Assembly (NCBI GenBank): GCA_049840475.1
Contig: JASGKX010000003.1
Span: 930,001 to 994,000, forward strand
Direction: 5' to 3'
DNA: 64,000 nucleotides
Source of the DNA: JBGVSA01 sp049840475
Lineage (GTDB): Bacteria > Pseudomonadota > Gammaproteobacteria > Burkholderiales > Rhodocyclaceae
The position numbers were made by a program, and so were the translations under genes. Each line of letters opens with the position of its first letter. The first letter of the stretch is position 1. The notes beneath the pieces are model-generated. The model worked only from the letters and a program-made list of their open reading frames with translations. It searched no databases and had not been told where the DNA came from. Positions 1 through 10,435 of this stretch are shown here, piece after piece.

Positions 1-420
1 GCGGAGCACCTCCGCATCCAGCAGCATGCGGCGCTCGCGCAGGTACTGTCCGGCAAGGATTTCGCCCACGCGCTGGATCATCTCGTCGCGGCCGATATCG
101 GTCAAAAAGCCCAGCCGCCCCTGGTTGATGCCCACCAGCGGCACGTTATAGACAGCCAGTCGCCGCGCGGCAGACAACAAGGTACCGTCGCCGCCAACGA
201 CAATGGCCAGATCGGCCTCCTCGCCGATCTGCTCGAAGCTCACCGCCGTCGCGGAGCCAATGGCACCCACCGCCTTGGCAGTGTCGGCTTCGATCCATAC
301 CGTCATGCCCTGCGCAGCGAGATACGCCTCCAGGCGGCCCAGCGCCTCGGCAGCTTCGCTGCTCTGGTACTTGCCCAGGAGTGCGACGGTCTTGAATACG
401 GTGGCGGTTTCGACGTTCAT
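1..420 (-). CDS. nadK: NAD kinase, N-terminal part (cut by window edge)
   Basis: Cytoplasmic NAD kinase, which makes NADP from NAD and ATP. The 140 visible residues start at an ATG whose first base is 420, and the gene runs off the left edge. The family nucleotide-binding motif GGDGT is at residues 76-80, followed by the conserved GINQGRLGFLTDI stretch near residue 100. The gene is divergent from hrcA, the usual arrangement in Burkholderiales. About half of the protein (family length near 300 residues) is outside the window. Identity rests on these motifs and is secure. Confidence 0.95.
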   Translation of the reverse strand, partial: MNVETATVFKTVALLGKYQSSEAAEALGRLEAYLAAQGMTVWIEADTAKAVGAIGSATAVSFEQIGEEADLAIVVGGDGTLLSAARRLAVYNVPLVGINQGRLGFLTDIGRDEMIQRVGEILAGQYLRERRMLLDAEVLR

Positions 421-559
421 GGCGCCGCATTTTACCTATTCTCGGCCCGCCCGCCCCGGCGTTTTCGGGTCGGCCCGGCCCCAGGGCCCGTCAAGCAGAT
501 GTGGCGCGATGTGTCAGAGGTCTTCCGCGACGGGCCTCGGTTTCTTAGAATCAACACTT

Positions 560-1615
560 ATGTCGGATGTAAAAAACCCCACGAACTCCCTCGACGCACG
601 CGCCAAGGTCCTGCTCAAGACCCTGGTGGAGTGCTATATCGCCGAAGGCCAGCCGGTCGGATCGCGCTCGTTGTCGCGCCAGTCCGGGCTGGAACTCTCG
701 CCAGCGACCATCCGCAACGTGATGGCCGATCTCGAGGAGCACGGTTTCGTCGCCAGCCCGCACACGTCGGCCGGCCGCATTCCGACTGCGCGGGGTTACC
801 GCATCTTCGTCGACAGCCTGCTCACTGTGCAGCCGATGGAACAGGCCACCATGCGCGAGCTGGAATACCGCCTGCCGCCTTCGGACCCGACGCGCGCCAT
901 CAGCTCGGCGTCGCAACTGCTGTCGCAGCTCACGCAGTTTGCGGGTGTCGTGGTGGCTGCGCGCAAAGACAACACCAAAATCCGCCAGATCGAGTTCGTC
1001 AGCCTGTCGGACACGCGCGTGCTGCTGATCATCGTGACGACTTCGGGCGACGTGCAAAACCGCATCCTCTTTACGCGCCGAAGCTATTCGGCTGCGGAAC
1101 TCACCACGGCCGCCAACTATCTGAATCACCACTGTGCGGGCCTGTCGTTCAGCGAAATGCTCGGCCACCTGCAAGCCGAATTGGTGGCTCTGCAAGGCGA
1201 CATGTCCGAACTGATGAACGGCGCCATCGCCGCCGGGCAGGAAGCCATGAACGAAGCGCGCGACACCAGCTACGTGGTGTCGGGCGAAGGCAACCTGCTG
1301 GAGATCGAAGACCTCTCGTCGAACATGTCGCGCCTGCGCGATCTGTTCCGCCTGTTCGAGCAGAAGTCGGGCCTGATCCAGTTGCTGGACATGTCCAACC
1401 GCGCCGATGGCGTGCAGATTTTCATCGGCAGCGAATCGGGCATCGCCTCGCTCGACGAGTGCAGCGTGGTTACCGCGCCGTACGAAGTTGACGGCGAACT
1501 GGTCGGCACGGTCGGCGTCATCGGCCCGACGCGCATGGCTTACGAACGGGTGATCCCGATCGTCGATATCACGGCACGCCTGCTTACCAGCGCGCTGTCC
1601 CACCACAACAATTAA
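560..1615 (+). CDS. hrcA: Heat-inducible transcription repressor HrcA
   Basis: Repressor of class I heat-shock genes (groESL, dnaK), which binds CIRCE operators and is kept folded by GroEL. The 351-residue length fits the family. An N-terminal winged-helix region (about residues 5-75, including VGSRSLSRQSGLELSPATI) is followed by the HrcA core. The frame is open back to 203, but the ATG at 560 (MSDVKNP) gives the family's normal N-terminus, so the upstream extension is rejected. No CIRCE inverted repeat is visible upstream, so self-control through CIRCE is not supported here. hemH follows 57 bases downstream. Confidence 0.93.
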   Translation: MSDVKNPTNSLDARAKVLLKTLVECYIAEGQPVGSRSLSRQSGLELSPATIRNVMADLEEHGFVASPHTSAGRIPTARGYRIFVDSLLTVQPMEQATMRELEYRLPPSDPTRAISSASQLLSQLTQFAGVVVAARKDNTKIRQIEFVSLSDTRVLLIIVTTSGDVQNRILFTRRSYSAAELTTAANYLNHHCAGLSFSEMLGHLQAELVALQGDMSELMNGAIAAGQEAMNEARDTSYVVSGEGNLLEIEDLSSNMSRLRDLFRLFEQKSGLIQLLDMSNRADGVQIFIGSESGIASLDECSVVTAPYEVDGELVGTVGVIGPTRMAYERVIPIVDITARLLTSALSHHNN

Positions 1616-1672
1616 CCGGGCATACCTCGCAGGACCTGCGACATTCCGTCGCGGGCCTCGCGCGCCACACAC

Positions 1673-2788
1673 ATGTTCTCTCTTTTCCGCGAACCACCGC
1701 AGCAAGCCGAGCAAGCGCCCCGCATCGGCATCCTCCTGATGAACCTCGGCACACCGGCCAAGGCCGACGCCAAGTCCGTGCGACCCTACTTGCAGCAGTT
1801 CCTGCTCGACTCCCGCGTGGTCGAAATCCCCAAAATCGTGTGGCTGCCGATCGTCAATGCGTGGATTCTCAATACGCGCCCGCGCCAATCCGCGCTCAAG
1901 TACCGCAAAGTCTGGATGCCCGAAGGCTCACCGCTGCGCGTACACACCGAACGCCAGCGCAAGCTGCTGGCCGGCTATTTCACCGAAACCGGGCGCGATG
2001 ACGTGCAAGTGGCCTTTGCCATGCGCTATGGCGAACCGGACGTGCGCTTCGCGCTCGATTGGCTCAAGGGCCGTCAATGCGACCGCGTACTGGTGCTGCC
2101 GCTGTACCCGCAATACGCCAGCAGCAGCACGGGCAGCGCCTTCGACGCTGTGGCCAAGGTCATGCGTCGTTTGCGGAAGGTGCCGGAGATGCGCTTCGTG
2201 CGCAGCTTCCACGATGACCCCGCCTATATCTCGGCGCTGGCCGGCACGGTCACGCGCAGTTGGGCGCAGAACGGCAAGGGCCAAAAGCTCGTGATGAGCT
2301 TTCACGGCGTGCCCCGTTACAGCATCGAAAAGGGCGACCCGTATTTCTTCGAATGCCACGAGACAGCCCGCTTGCTCGCGCAGCAACTCAACCTGCGCGA
2401 TGATGAATACGTGGTCACGTTCCAGTCGCGTTTCGGTCGCACCGAATGGCTGCGCCCCTACACCGAACCGACCGTGCGCGAACTGGCCGCCCAGGGCGTC
2501 AAGCACATCGATGTCATCTGTCCGGGGTTCGTGTCGGACTGCCTCGAAACGCTCGAAGAGATCGGCATGGAAGCGAAGACCGCCTTCATGAACGCGGGTG
2601 GCCAGCAGTACAACTACATCGAGTGCCTGAACGAAGAGCCGGACTTCATCCGCGCGCTGCGTGACATCGCCAGCCGCCACATGGCCGATTGGCTTGCTCA
2701 GCCAGTGCCCGACGCCATGGAGCTGATGCTGCGCGCCCGCCGCAAGGTCGCGCTCGTCGAAGCCATGCCGGTGAAAAACAGCAAGTAA
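1673..2788 (+). CDS. hemH: Ferrochelatase
   Basis: Inserts ferrous iron into protoporphyrin IX, the last step of protoheme synthesis, at the inner face of the cytoplasmic membrane. The protein has 371 residues, typical of proteobacterial HemH. It shows the LLMNLGTP start motif (about residues 21-28), the catalytic His211 in MSFHGVP, and the family glutamate at about 292 in CPGFVSDCLETLEEI. It lies just downstream of hrcA on the same strand and may share a transcript. hrpA begins about 150 bases after its stop. Confidence 0.95.
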   Translation: MFSLFREPPQQAEQAPRIGILLMNLGTPAKADAKSVRPYLQQFLLDSRVVEIPKIVWLPIVNAWILNTRPRQSALKYRKVWMPEGSPLRVHTERQRKLLAGYFTETGRDDVQVAFAMRYGEPDVRFALDWLKGRQCDRVLVLPLYPQYASSSTGSAFDAVAKVMRRLRKVPEMRFVRSFHDDPAYISALAGTVTRSWAQNGKGQKLVMSFHGVPRYSIEKGDPYFFECHETARLLAQQLNLRDDEYVVTFQSRFGRTEWLRPYTEPTVRELAAQGVKHIDVICPGFVSDCLETLEEIGMEAKTAFMNAGGQQYNYIECLNEEPDFIRALRDIASRHMADWLAQPVPDAMELMLRARRKVALVEAMPVKNSK

Positions 2789-2941
2789 CTCCCGCCGCCG
2801 CTCGTACCCATGGCCTCACGGTTGGTCATGGGCACCCGGCCCATTTGCGACGCGCAAACGCCTGCCGCAGCCCCATCCGCTAGAATCACACGCCGCTGCT
2901 GGCGCTGCTGGCGCCCCACTCTATTTTCCGATCCGTTTTCG

Positions 2942-5900
2942 ATGTCCCGCCGCGAGTCTTCTGCCCTCTACGATCAGGTTCTGTCCGCCGACCGCATCGC
3001 CCTGCACCGCGCACTGCGCGAAGCGCGGCAACCCGTGCGCACGCTCGCCGACCTGCCGGAGAAGCTGCGCGGCCGCTTCGAGAAGAGCGCTGAACTGCGG
3101 ACGCGTCGCCGCCAGAATCTGCCGCGCCCCAAGTTCCCCGGCGAACTGCCCGTCAACCAGCGACGCGACGAAATCGCGGCACTGATCCGCGCGCACCAGG
3201 TAGTGATCGTGGCGGGTGAAACAGGCTCGGGCAAAACGACGCAGTTGCCCAAGATCTGCCTCGACATCGGTCGCGGCGAAGCCGGGCTGATCGGCCACAC
3301 GCAGCCACGCCGGCTGGCGGCGCGCGCCACGGCCACGCGCATTGCGCAGGAACTCGATTCGGAACTGGGCAGCAAAGTCGGCTTCAAGGTGCGTTTTACC
3401 GACCACACCAAGGCAGACAGCTACATCAAGCTGATGACGGACGGCATCCTGCTGGCTGAAACGCAAGGCGATCCGTCGCTGTCGGCATACGACACAATCA
3501 TCATCGACGAAGCGCACGAACGCAGCCTGAATATCGACTTTCTGCTCGGTTACCTGCGCCAGCTACTGCCGCGACGCCCGGACCTGAAAATCATCATCAC
3601 CTCGGCCACGTTGGACGCCGAACGCTTTGCGAACCACTTTGCCCTCGACGGCAAGCCGGCGCCTGTCATCGAAGTATCGGGCCGTATGTACCCGATCGAA
3701 ATGCGCTACCGCCCGATCGAAGACGAAGAAGCCGCCAAACCGGCCGCGCGTGCCGGCGTAACGGTGCGCACCGATCCGCGCCGCGCCAACCGTGACCTGT
3801 ACGAAGCGATCGTTGAAGCGGTTGACGAGCTGCAACGCCTCGGCCCCGGCGACGTGCTCGTGTTCCTGCCCGGCGAGCGCGAAATCCGCGAAGCCGCAGA
3901 AGCGCTGCGCAAGGCGCACCATCTGCCAGGCACCGAAATTCTGCCGCTGTTTGCGCGCCAGTCGGCTGCCGAACAGGCACGCGTCTTCGCGCGTTCCAAT
4001 GGCCGCCGCGTGGTGCTGTCGACCAACGTCGCCGAAACCTCGCTGACCGTACCGGGCATCCGCTACGTCGTTCGACACGGGGCTTGCGCGCCTGAACCGC
4101 TATAGCCATCGCAACAAGGTCGAACTGCTGCAGATCGAGAAGATCGCGCAGAGCGCGGCCAAGCAACGCGCAGGGCGTTGCGGTCGCGTGCAGGACGGCG
4201 TGTGCATCCGCCTCTACGACGAAGAAGACTTCACCCGCCGCCCCGTGCACACCGAACCGGAAATCCTGCGTTCATCACTGGCCGGCGTCATCCTGCGCAT
4301 GAAGTCGCTGCGCCTCGGCGCGGTAGAGGAATTCCCCTTCATCGATCCGCCCACGCCACGCATGATCGGCGACGGCTACCAGTTGCTCACCGAACTGGGC
4401 GCGGTCGACGACGACAATGAGCTGACCACCATCGGCCGCGAACTGGCGCGCCTGCCACTCGACCCGAAGATCGGCCGCATGCTGCTGGCCGCACGCGACC
4501 GCCACTGCCTCGATGAAGTGCTGGTGATCGCCGCAGCCCTGTCGGTGCAAGACCTGCGCGAGCGTCCGCCAGAGAGCTCCGGCACGGCCGATCAGGCGCA
4601 CGCGCGCTTTCGCCTGGCACCCGACGACAAGGGCGAGCCGCGTTCGGAATTCCTCTGGTACTGGAACCTGTGGCAGGCCTTCGACGAAATCTGGCGACAC
4701 GAGTCTTCCAGCAAACAGAAGGCGTGGTGCAAGCAGCATTACCTGTCGTACCTGCGCATGCGCGAATGGCGTGACATCCACAGCCAGTTGCACAGCTTGT
4801 GTGCCGAACACGGCTGGTTGGGCGAAGCGCATGAACCCGAGGGCAAGAAACCGCGCAAGCCGGAGCAGACGAAGCCCGAGCAAGCGACCTTGGGGCGAGA
4901 ACTCAAAGGCGCACGCGGCGCGCAACAGATCGCCGCCAAGCAGGAAGCCCGAGTGCGTGCGGCCGACTACGAGTCAATCCACAAGGCATTGCTGACCGGC
5001 CTTCTCGGTCACATCGGCGTACGCATCGAAGACGCTACCGGGCCCAATGTCGGCGCATTCAATGGCGCTCGCGGCATCAAGTTCTGGCCGCATCCCGGCT
5101 CGTACATGGCCAAGCGTGCCGGCAAATGGCTGATGGCAGCCGAACTCATCGACACCTCCCGCCTGTACGCGCGCTGCATTGCCCGCATCGAACCCGAATG
5201 GGTCGAAGAAGTCGGCGCCCATCTGCTGCGCACCAGTGTGTACGAGCCGCACTGGGAGAAAAAACTCGGCGCCGTGCGCGCGTGGGAACGCGGCGTGCTC
5301 CACGGCATCACGCTCTATGCTCGTCGCCCGACCGGTTACGATCAGGTCGACCCGACGATGTGCCGCGATCTGCTCATCCGCGAAGGTCTCGTACAGGGCG
5401 AGATCGACGAAGCCGTTGCGCGCGGCATGGCCTTCCTCCAGCACAACCGCAAGCTGGTGGCAGAGATCGAACGCCTCGAACACAAGATGCGTCGCCCCGA
5501 CGTGCTGGTTGACGAAGCGCTTATCCACGCCTTCTACGACAGCCACATTCCGCAGGACGTGACCGACATACGTGCCTTTGAAGCGTGGCGCAAGAAGGCT
5601 GAACGCGGCAACCCCAAGCTGCTGTACCTGTCGCGCGACCAGCTCATGCGACACGAAGCGGCTGGCGTGACCACCGATGCCTTCCCGCCGACGACGGAAG
5701 TGCTTGGTCAGAAGCTCAAGCTCACCTATCTGCACGAACCCGGCGCGGTAGACGACGGCGTCACGCTGACGGTGCCGCTTGCCATGCTCAATCAGGTGCC
5801 GGTCAATCGTTGCGAATGGCTCGTGCCGGGTCTGCTCGAAGACAAAGTGACGGCCTTCCTCAAGACGGTGCCGCAGAAGCACAAGCATCGCTTGCAGCCG

Positions 5901-7133
5901 ATTTCAGAATCGGCCCGCGCCTTCATGGCTGCTTTCGACGATGAGCAGTTCGACACCAGCGAGCCGTTCCTGCGCGCGCTGCAGACGTTCGTGGAAGAGC
6001 GCGTACAGCTCAAGCTGCCGCTGGAGAGCTTTCGCCCGGAAAACGTCAACGCGCACTGCTTCATGAATTTCCGCGTCATCGACGAGCACGGCCGACCGCT
6101 CATGCAGTCGCGCAACCTCGCCGAATTGCGCGTCAAGCTCAAAGATCAGGTCGCCAGCGTGTTCCGCAACGCGCAAATCGAACAGGCCTTCCAGAGCGCC
6201 GGCGTGGCGCAGCCTGAGGACTCGCCCGAAGAACCCGCAGCCATAGCGGAAACCGCCCATGACGGGGCCGGCAATGTGCAACTCTCAGGCCTGACGAGTT
6301 GGTCGTTCGGCGAACTGCCGGAATTGCTGGAAGTGAAGGTCGGCCACCGTACCATCATCGGCTTCCCTGCCCTGCAGGACGATGGCGACTCCGTCAGCCT
6401 GATCGCATGCGACACCGAAGAAGAAGCCGCCCGCACGCATCGCAGAGGTCTGGTACGTCTGTTCATGCTGACGCTGTCGGCGCAGGTCAAGTCCATCGAA
6501 AAACTGCCGGGCATGCGCGAATTGGCGCTCAAGTTCATCTCGTTCGGCAACGACGCAGACCTCAAGCGCCAGATCGTCGTCGCCACCATCGAGCGCACCT
6601 GCCTGATGGACCCGCTGCCGACCGATGCAGATACGTTCAACGCGCGCGCGCAGAGCGCAAAGCTGCGCATCTCATTGGTCGCGCAAGAGCTCATGCGACT
6701 GGCATCCGCATTACTCGACGAATACGCTTCATTGCAGAAAAAATTCCTCGGCCTCAAAGCGCATGCAGCGGCTCTTGCCGACATGGAAGCGCAACTCGTC
6801 ACGCTGATGCCGAAGGACTTTCTGACCGCAGTGCCCTACGAGCGACTGACTCACTACTCGCGCTATCTGAAAGCCATTTCGGCACGCATCGAAAAACTGC
6901 GTACGAACCCGACGCGTGATGCGCAATGGATGGGCGACTGGAAGTCACTGGCCCAGCCGTGGGAACGCGAGTGGATTGCCAAACTGCGCGCTGACGTGAT
7001 CGACCCGCAGTTGGAAGAATTCCGCTGGATGCTGGAGGAGTTGCGTGTGAGCCTCTACGCGCAGGAGTTGAAGACGCCGATGCCGGTGAGCGTCAAACGC
7101 TTGCAGAAGATTTGGGCGAGTCGGCCTCGGTAA
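2942..7133 (+). CDS. hrpA: ATP-dependent RNA helicase HrpA, interrupted by a one-base insertion
   Basis: DEAH-box RNA helicase of the HrpA family. The first frame (from ATG 2942) carries Walker A GETGSGKTTQLPK, Walker B/DEAH in IIIDEAHERS and the SAT motif (ITSATLDAERF). It stops at about 4105, just after TSLTVPGIRYVV. The next frame continues with DTGLARLNRYSHRNKVELL, the QRAGRCGR helicase motif and the long HrpA C-terminal region to 7133. Removing one T at 4071-4072 (GTTCGAC back to GTCGAC) fuses both parts into 1396 residues. No stop codon or degeneration is seen elsewhere. The gene is therefore either freshly broken or intact with a consensus error. Confidence 0.93.
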
Positions 7134-7309
7134 GAGCGACGTTCGCCTGCGCTCGGAACATGAGCCCTTCTCTGCTTGGGCGGTCGTTGATCAACGTTCA
7201 TCGTGACTGTTGAAAGGTCATCCGCCAAAGGTGTCCCGTAAGGGCGGCGATGAAAGCCCATTCTTGCTTTCCGGTCAGTTATTCGAGCTTGGTCTCGACG
7301 GCTTGATTG

Positions 7310-7420
7310 CGTTGGCCGGGAGTTCGCCCCGGCGGGCAAGTAACTTTCTTGTCCCCGACAAGAAAGTCACCAAAGAAGCGGCCCCACAGCCTCGTCGGCC
7401 TACGGCCGATCCCCTGCGCT
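7310..7420 (+). repeat. Dispersed intergenic repeat, copy 1 (left arm of an inverted pair)
   Basis: About 110 bases, starting CGTTGGCCGGGAGTTCGCCC, that recur in inverted orientation at 7841-7950 with few differences. Inside it lies an 11-bp perfect hairpin at 7343-7367 (ACTTTCTTGTC, loop CCC, GACAAGAAAGT). Reading frames across it give low-complexity Arg/Pro/Ser-rich translations with no gene-like start. I read it as a non-coding dispersed element of a kind common between genes in Ralstonia and Xanthomonas relatives. That family assignment is from memory. Confidence 0.8.
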
Positions 7421-7840
7421 GCGCGGTCGAGAAGGCGGCTGCGGAACTCGCCCTTCGGGCTCAAACAGTCCTCGCCGACCCCGCTGCGCGGGGCAACCTT
7501 CCCGCCCTGTGCTGCTCGGCGACGCTGAATGGGGTGCCCACACTACGCAACATGGTTGTTCGGGGAAAGGCCAAGGCCCTTGTTTCTAGCTGTTCGCGCT
7601 TCCGCTGGCGCTCTCGCCAATCAAACGATCGTTGCTGATCGAGCCGCATCGTCAGTTCAAAGACGGCGGACGACGTCTCGCTTTTCCGTCTTACGCACTA
7701 TCCGCGACATCTGGAGCCTCGCTGCGCATGGCGCATGCGCTTCGTGGTGCGCGCACGACGTGCCATACACAATGAAGTGGTTTCGGCTTCACGCACTTGG
7801 AGATGTTTGCTATGGCAGGCCCCTTTTGAGCCGCCGAGCA
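7421..7840. other. Spacer between inverted repeat arms, no gene recognised
   Basis: About 420 bases between the two repeat arms. All frames are either short or give compositionally odd translations without homology that I recognise. No transposase, tRNA or terminator is visible. The stretch could be the remains of a larger element or ordinary spacer DNA between hrpA and the convergent chrA. Confidence 0.5.
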
Positions 7841-7950
7841 ACGCAGGGGACCAGCCGCAGGCCGACGAGGCTGTGGGGTCGCTTTCTTGGTGACTTCTTT
7901 GTCGATAACAAAGAAGTTACTCGCCCGCCGGGGCGAACTCCCGGCCAACG
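7841..7950 (-). repeat. Dispersed intergenic repeat, copy 2 (right arm of the inverted pair)
   Basis: Reverse complement of the element at 7310-7420. Its internal hairpin at 7893-7917 (ACTTCTTTGT, loop CGATA, ACAAAGAAGT) differs from that of copy 1 at two stem positions, and both differences are compensated on the opposite arm. This suggests that the hairpin, not the exact sequence, is conserved. It lies just downstream of the end of chrA (minus strand). Confidence 0.8.
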
Positions 7951-8007
7951 TATCTCAGCAGTCGCAACCACGGTTGATAGATGAAAGCTCACGCAAAAAA
8001 GGGCCTT

Positions 8008-9357
8008 TCAAAGCAACACCATCCTCACCACCAGCCCCACCACTGCACAAACCCCAATCACATACATGACATTCCGCTTGAACCGGAACAAAGCCCCCGC
8101 TGCGCCGAGTGCGATAGCGGCTGACGCAATGTCGAAGCGTCCGGTAAAGCCCTTCGGCCATAGCACGTGATAACCGAAGAACAGCGCAAGGTTGAGGATC
8201 ACGCCCACCACCGCAGCGGTAATCGCGGTCAGCGGCGCGGTAAAGCTGAGGTCGTCATGGGTTGCCTCCACCAGCGGGCCGCCCGCCAGGATGAAGAGGA
8301 ATGACGGCAAGAAGGTGAACCACGTCACCACCGCCGCAGCGCATACCCCTGCCAGAAAGGTCGCGTCGGGTCCGAACAATGCCTTGCCATAGCCGCCCAC
8401 AAAAGCGACGAATGCCACGACCATGATCAACGGCCCTGGCGTCGTTTCGCCCAGCGCGAGCCCATCGATCATCTGAGTGGGCCGAAGCCAGCCGTAATGC
8501 ACGACCGCCCCCTGATACACATATGGCAACACGGCGTAGGCGCCACCAAAGGTCAGAAGCGCCGCCTTGGTAAAGAACCAGCCCATCTGCGTGAGGGTGT
8601 GCGCCCAACCGAATGCCATCGTCAGCGCGGCCATCGGCAACAGCCACAGCAGTGCGCCGACACCGATGACGCACGCAAGCTGAGTCCAGCGGAATCGAGC
8701 ATGCGGTGGTGTGGGCGTGTCATCGTCGATGAGTGCGGGCACATGCAACGCGGTATTGCTGCGGTGCCCGCCTCCCGTACTGAAAACTGCCGGGGCCATG
8801 CGCCCGCCGACATAACCGATCAACGCGGCACAGGCGACGATGGCGGGGAATGGCACGTTGCCAACAAAGATCGCCACGAACGAGGCCGCGGCAATTGCCC
8901 ACAGCCATCGGTTCTTGAGCGCCCGTCCGCCGATGCGATGCGCGGCGTGTACCACGATAGCGGTGACCGCCGGTTTGATGCCGTAGAACAACCCCACCAC
9001 CACCGGCACTTCGCCAAAAGCCACATACACCCATGACAAGGCGATGAGGATCACGAGTGACGGCAACACGAACAGTGCGCCCGCTACCACACCGCCCCAG
9101 GTGCGGTGCATCAGCCAGCCGATGTAGGTGGCGAGCTGTTGCGCCTCCGGCCCCGGCAGCACCATGCAGTAGTTGAGCGCATGCAGAAAGCGGCGCTCGG
9201 AAATCCAGCGCCGGTTCTCGACAAGCTCTTGATGCATGATCGCGATCTGCCCGGCTGGCCCGCCAAAGCTGATGAACCCCAGCTTGAGCCAGAAGGTGAA
9301 GGCTTCAAAGAAGCTGACTGGATCGGGGCGCGCTGGCGGATGCGGGGCGTCGGTCAT
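8008..9357 (-). CDS. chrA: Chromate transporter, ChrA/CHR family (two-domain form)
   Basis: Inner-membrane protein of the CHR family; characterised members export chromate. The 449 residues contain two homologous hydrophobic halves. The first has the conserved FWLKLGFISFGGPAGQIAIMH and MVLPGPEAQQLATYIGW motifs. The second has the matching GWFFTKAALLTFGGAYAVLPYV and LGETTPGPLIM motifs. The frame is open up to 9477, but the ATG at 9357 (MTDAPHPP) fits the family N-terminus. No chrB regulator is next to it. Sulfate or another oxyanion is a possible alternative substrate. Confidence 0.92.
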   Translation of the reverse strand: MTDAPHPPARPDPVSFFEAFTFWLKLGFISFGGPAGQIAIMHQELVENRRWISERRFLHALNYCMVLPGPEAQQLATYIGWLMHRTWGGVVAGALFVLPSLVILIALSWVYVAFGEVPVVVGLFYGIKPAVTAIVVHAAHRIGGRALKNRWLWAIAAASFVAIFVGNVPFPAIVACAALIGYVGGRMAPAVFSTGGGHRSNTALHVPALIDDDTPTPPHARFRWTQLACVIGVGALLWLLPMAALTMAFGWAHTLTQMGWFFTKAALLTFGGAYAVLPYVYQGAVVHYGWLRPTQMIDGLALGETTPGPLIMVVAFVAFVGGYGKALFGPDATFLAGVCAAAVVTWFTFLPSFLFILAGGPLVEATHDDLSFTAPLTAITAAVVGVILNLALFFGYHVLWPKGFTGRFDIASAAIALGAAGALFRFKRNVMYVIGVCAVVGLVVRMVLL

Positions 9358-9436
9358 GTCGAGGCGATGATCCCTGGCTGAAGACAATGGCTTGGGGAGG
9401 TGGCCGGCAGCATATCTGAGCCGCATGACATTGCAA

Positions 9437-10336
9437 TCACGGAGGCTCCAGCGGACCTTGCTGCATCGCCTCGGCAATGAAGTCGATGAAGGTACGCACC
9501 TTGGGCGCCATGTATTTGCGGCTGGTGTAGGCAGCGTACAGCGTCGGCGCGAACAGGCGGCAATCGGTCAGCACCTGTTCGAGTGCGCCCGATGCGAGGT
9601 CATCGGCCAATTGCCAGTGCGGCAGATACACCAGTCCCATGCCCGCGCGCGCAGCTTGTCTTGAAAGCGTTGAGTCACTGCAACGGAAGGCCGCGCGATG
9701 CCGAACCATCACCCGTCCGGCGGGGCTTTCGATGACGACGGAACTCATGTCGAGGTATGTCGGCAGGATCACGTCGTGCGATTCGATATCCGCGGGCGCC
9801 TTCGGCTGGCCGTGTTCATCGAGGTACGCGGGCGAACCCACCAGTACAAAACGCACGCGACCGAGCGGCCGCGCGATCAACGTGGGCGACGGCTCGCTGG
9901 TGGCGCGCAGGGCAATGTCGTAGCCCTCTTCGGTAAGGTCAACACGTCGGTTTTCCAGCGTCATTTCCACCACAACGTTCGGGTAGCGGCGTCTATAGGC
10001 TGCCAGCATGTCGGCGAACCCCTGCGTGGCGATCCATACCGGTGCAGTCACGCGCAGCACGCCGCTGGGTGCCTGTGCCTGTTGCCCGACGGCGGCTTCG
10101 GCCGATTGCAGGATGTCGAGCGCCTCGCGGCTCTGCTCGTAGTACACCCGCCCCACATCGGTCAGCGAAAGGTGGCGACTCGACCGATTGAGCAGGCGCG
10201 CACCCAGCAAGCGCTCCAGATGCGCGACGTGCTTGCTGGTCATGGCTGTCGAAAGCCCCAGGCGCCCTGCCGCCGCCACAAAGCTGCCACCGTCGACCAC
10301 CTCGCGGAACACACGGATGCTGGTCAAAGTGTCCAT
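9437..10336 (-). CDS. LysR-family transcriptional regulator
   Basis: A 299-residue LysR-type regulator. The N-terminal winged helix-turn-helix (about residues 1-65, FVAAAGRLGLSTAMTSKHVAHLE) is followed by a periplasmic-binding-like effector domain. It is transcribed divergently from the dioxygenase-doxX pair, with a 99-base gap. The usual inference is that it controls those genes. The inducer is unknown. Confidence 0.88.
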   Translation of the reverse strand: MDTLTSIRVFREVVDGGSFVAAAGRLGLSTAMTSKHVAHLERLLGARLLNRSSRHLSLTDVGRVYYEQSREALDILQSAEAAVGQQAQAPSGVLRVTAPVWIATQGFADMLAAYRRRYPNVVVEMTLENRRVDLTEEGYDIALRATSEPSPTLIARPLGRVRFVLVGSPAYLDEHGQPKAPADIESHDVILPTYLDMSSVVIESPAGRVMVRHRAAFRCSDSTLSRQAARAGMGLVYLPHWQLADDLASGALEQVLTDCRLFAPTLYAAYTSRKYMAPKVRTFIDFIAEAMQQGPLEPP

Positions 10337-10435
10337 CTATGGTTTCCTATTACGAAACGATTCATCAATATTGCACGCATTGATTCACTATTGGTAGATA
10401 CGTAAAGTGGCTACATACGTTCGAAAGGAACCATC

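Noticed and set aside
203..559. N-terminal extension of hrcA
   Set aside because: It lies over the divergent nadK gene and gives non-family sequence; the ATG at 560 begins the known HrcA N-terminus.
551..1888. Long open frame on the minus strand across hrcA and hemH
   Set aside because: It is a high-GC mirror of two well-supported plus-strand genes, and its translation is His/Arg/Gln-rich without family features. Similar long mirrors elsewhere (for example 29282-31084 opposite pgi and 41508-42983 opposite cheA) were rejected for the same reason.
7210..7638. Open frame of 142 codons in the hrpA-chrA gap
   Set aside because: It runs through the dispersed repeat, has no gene-like start signal, and its translation is of the Arg/Pro/Ser kind that this repeat gives in any frame.
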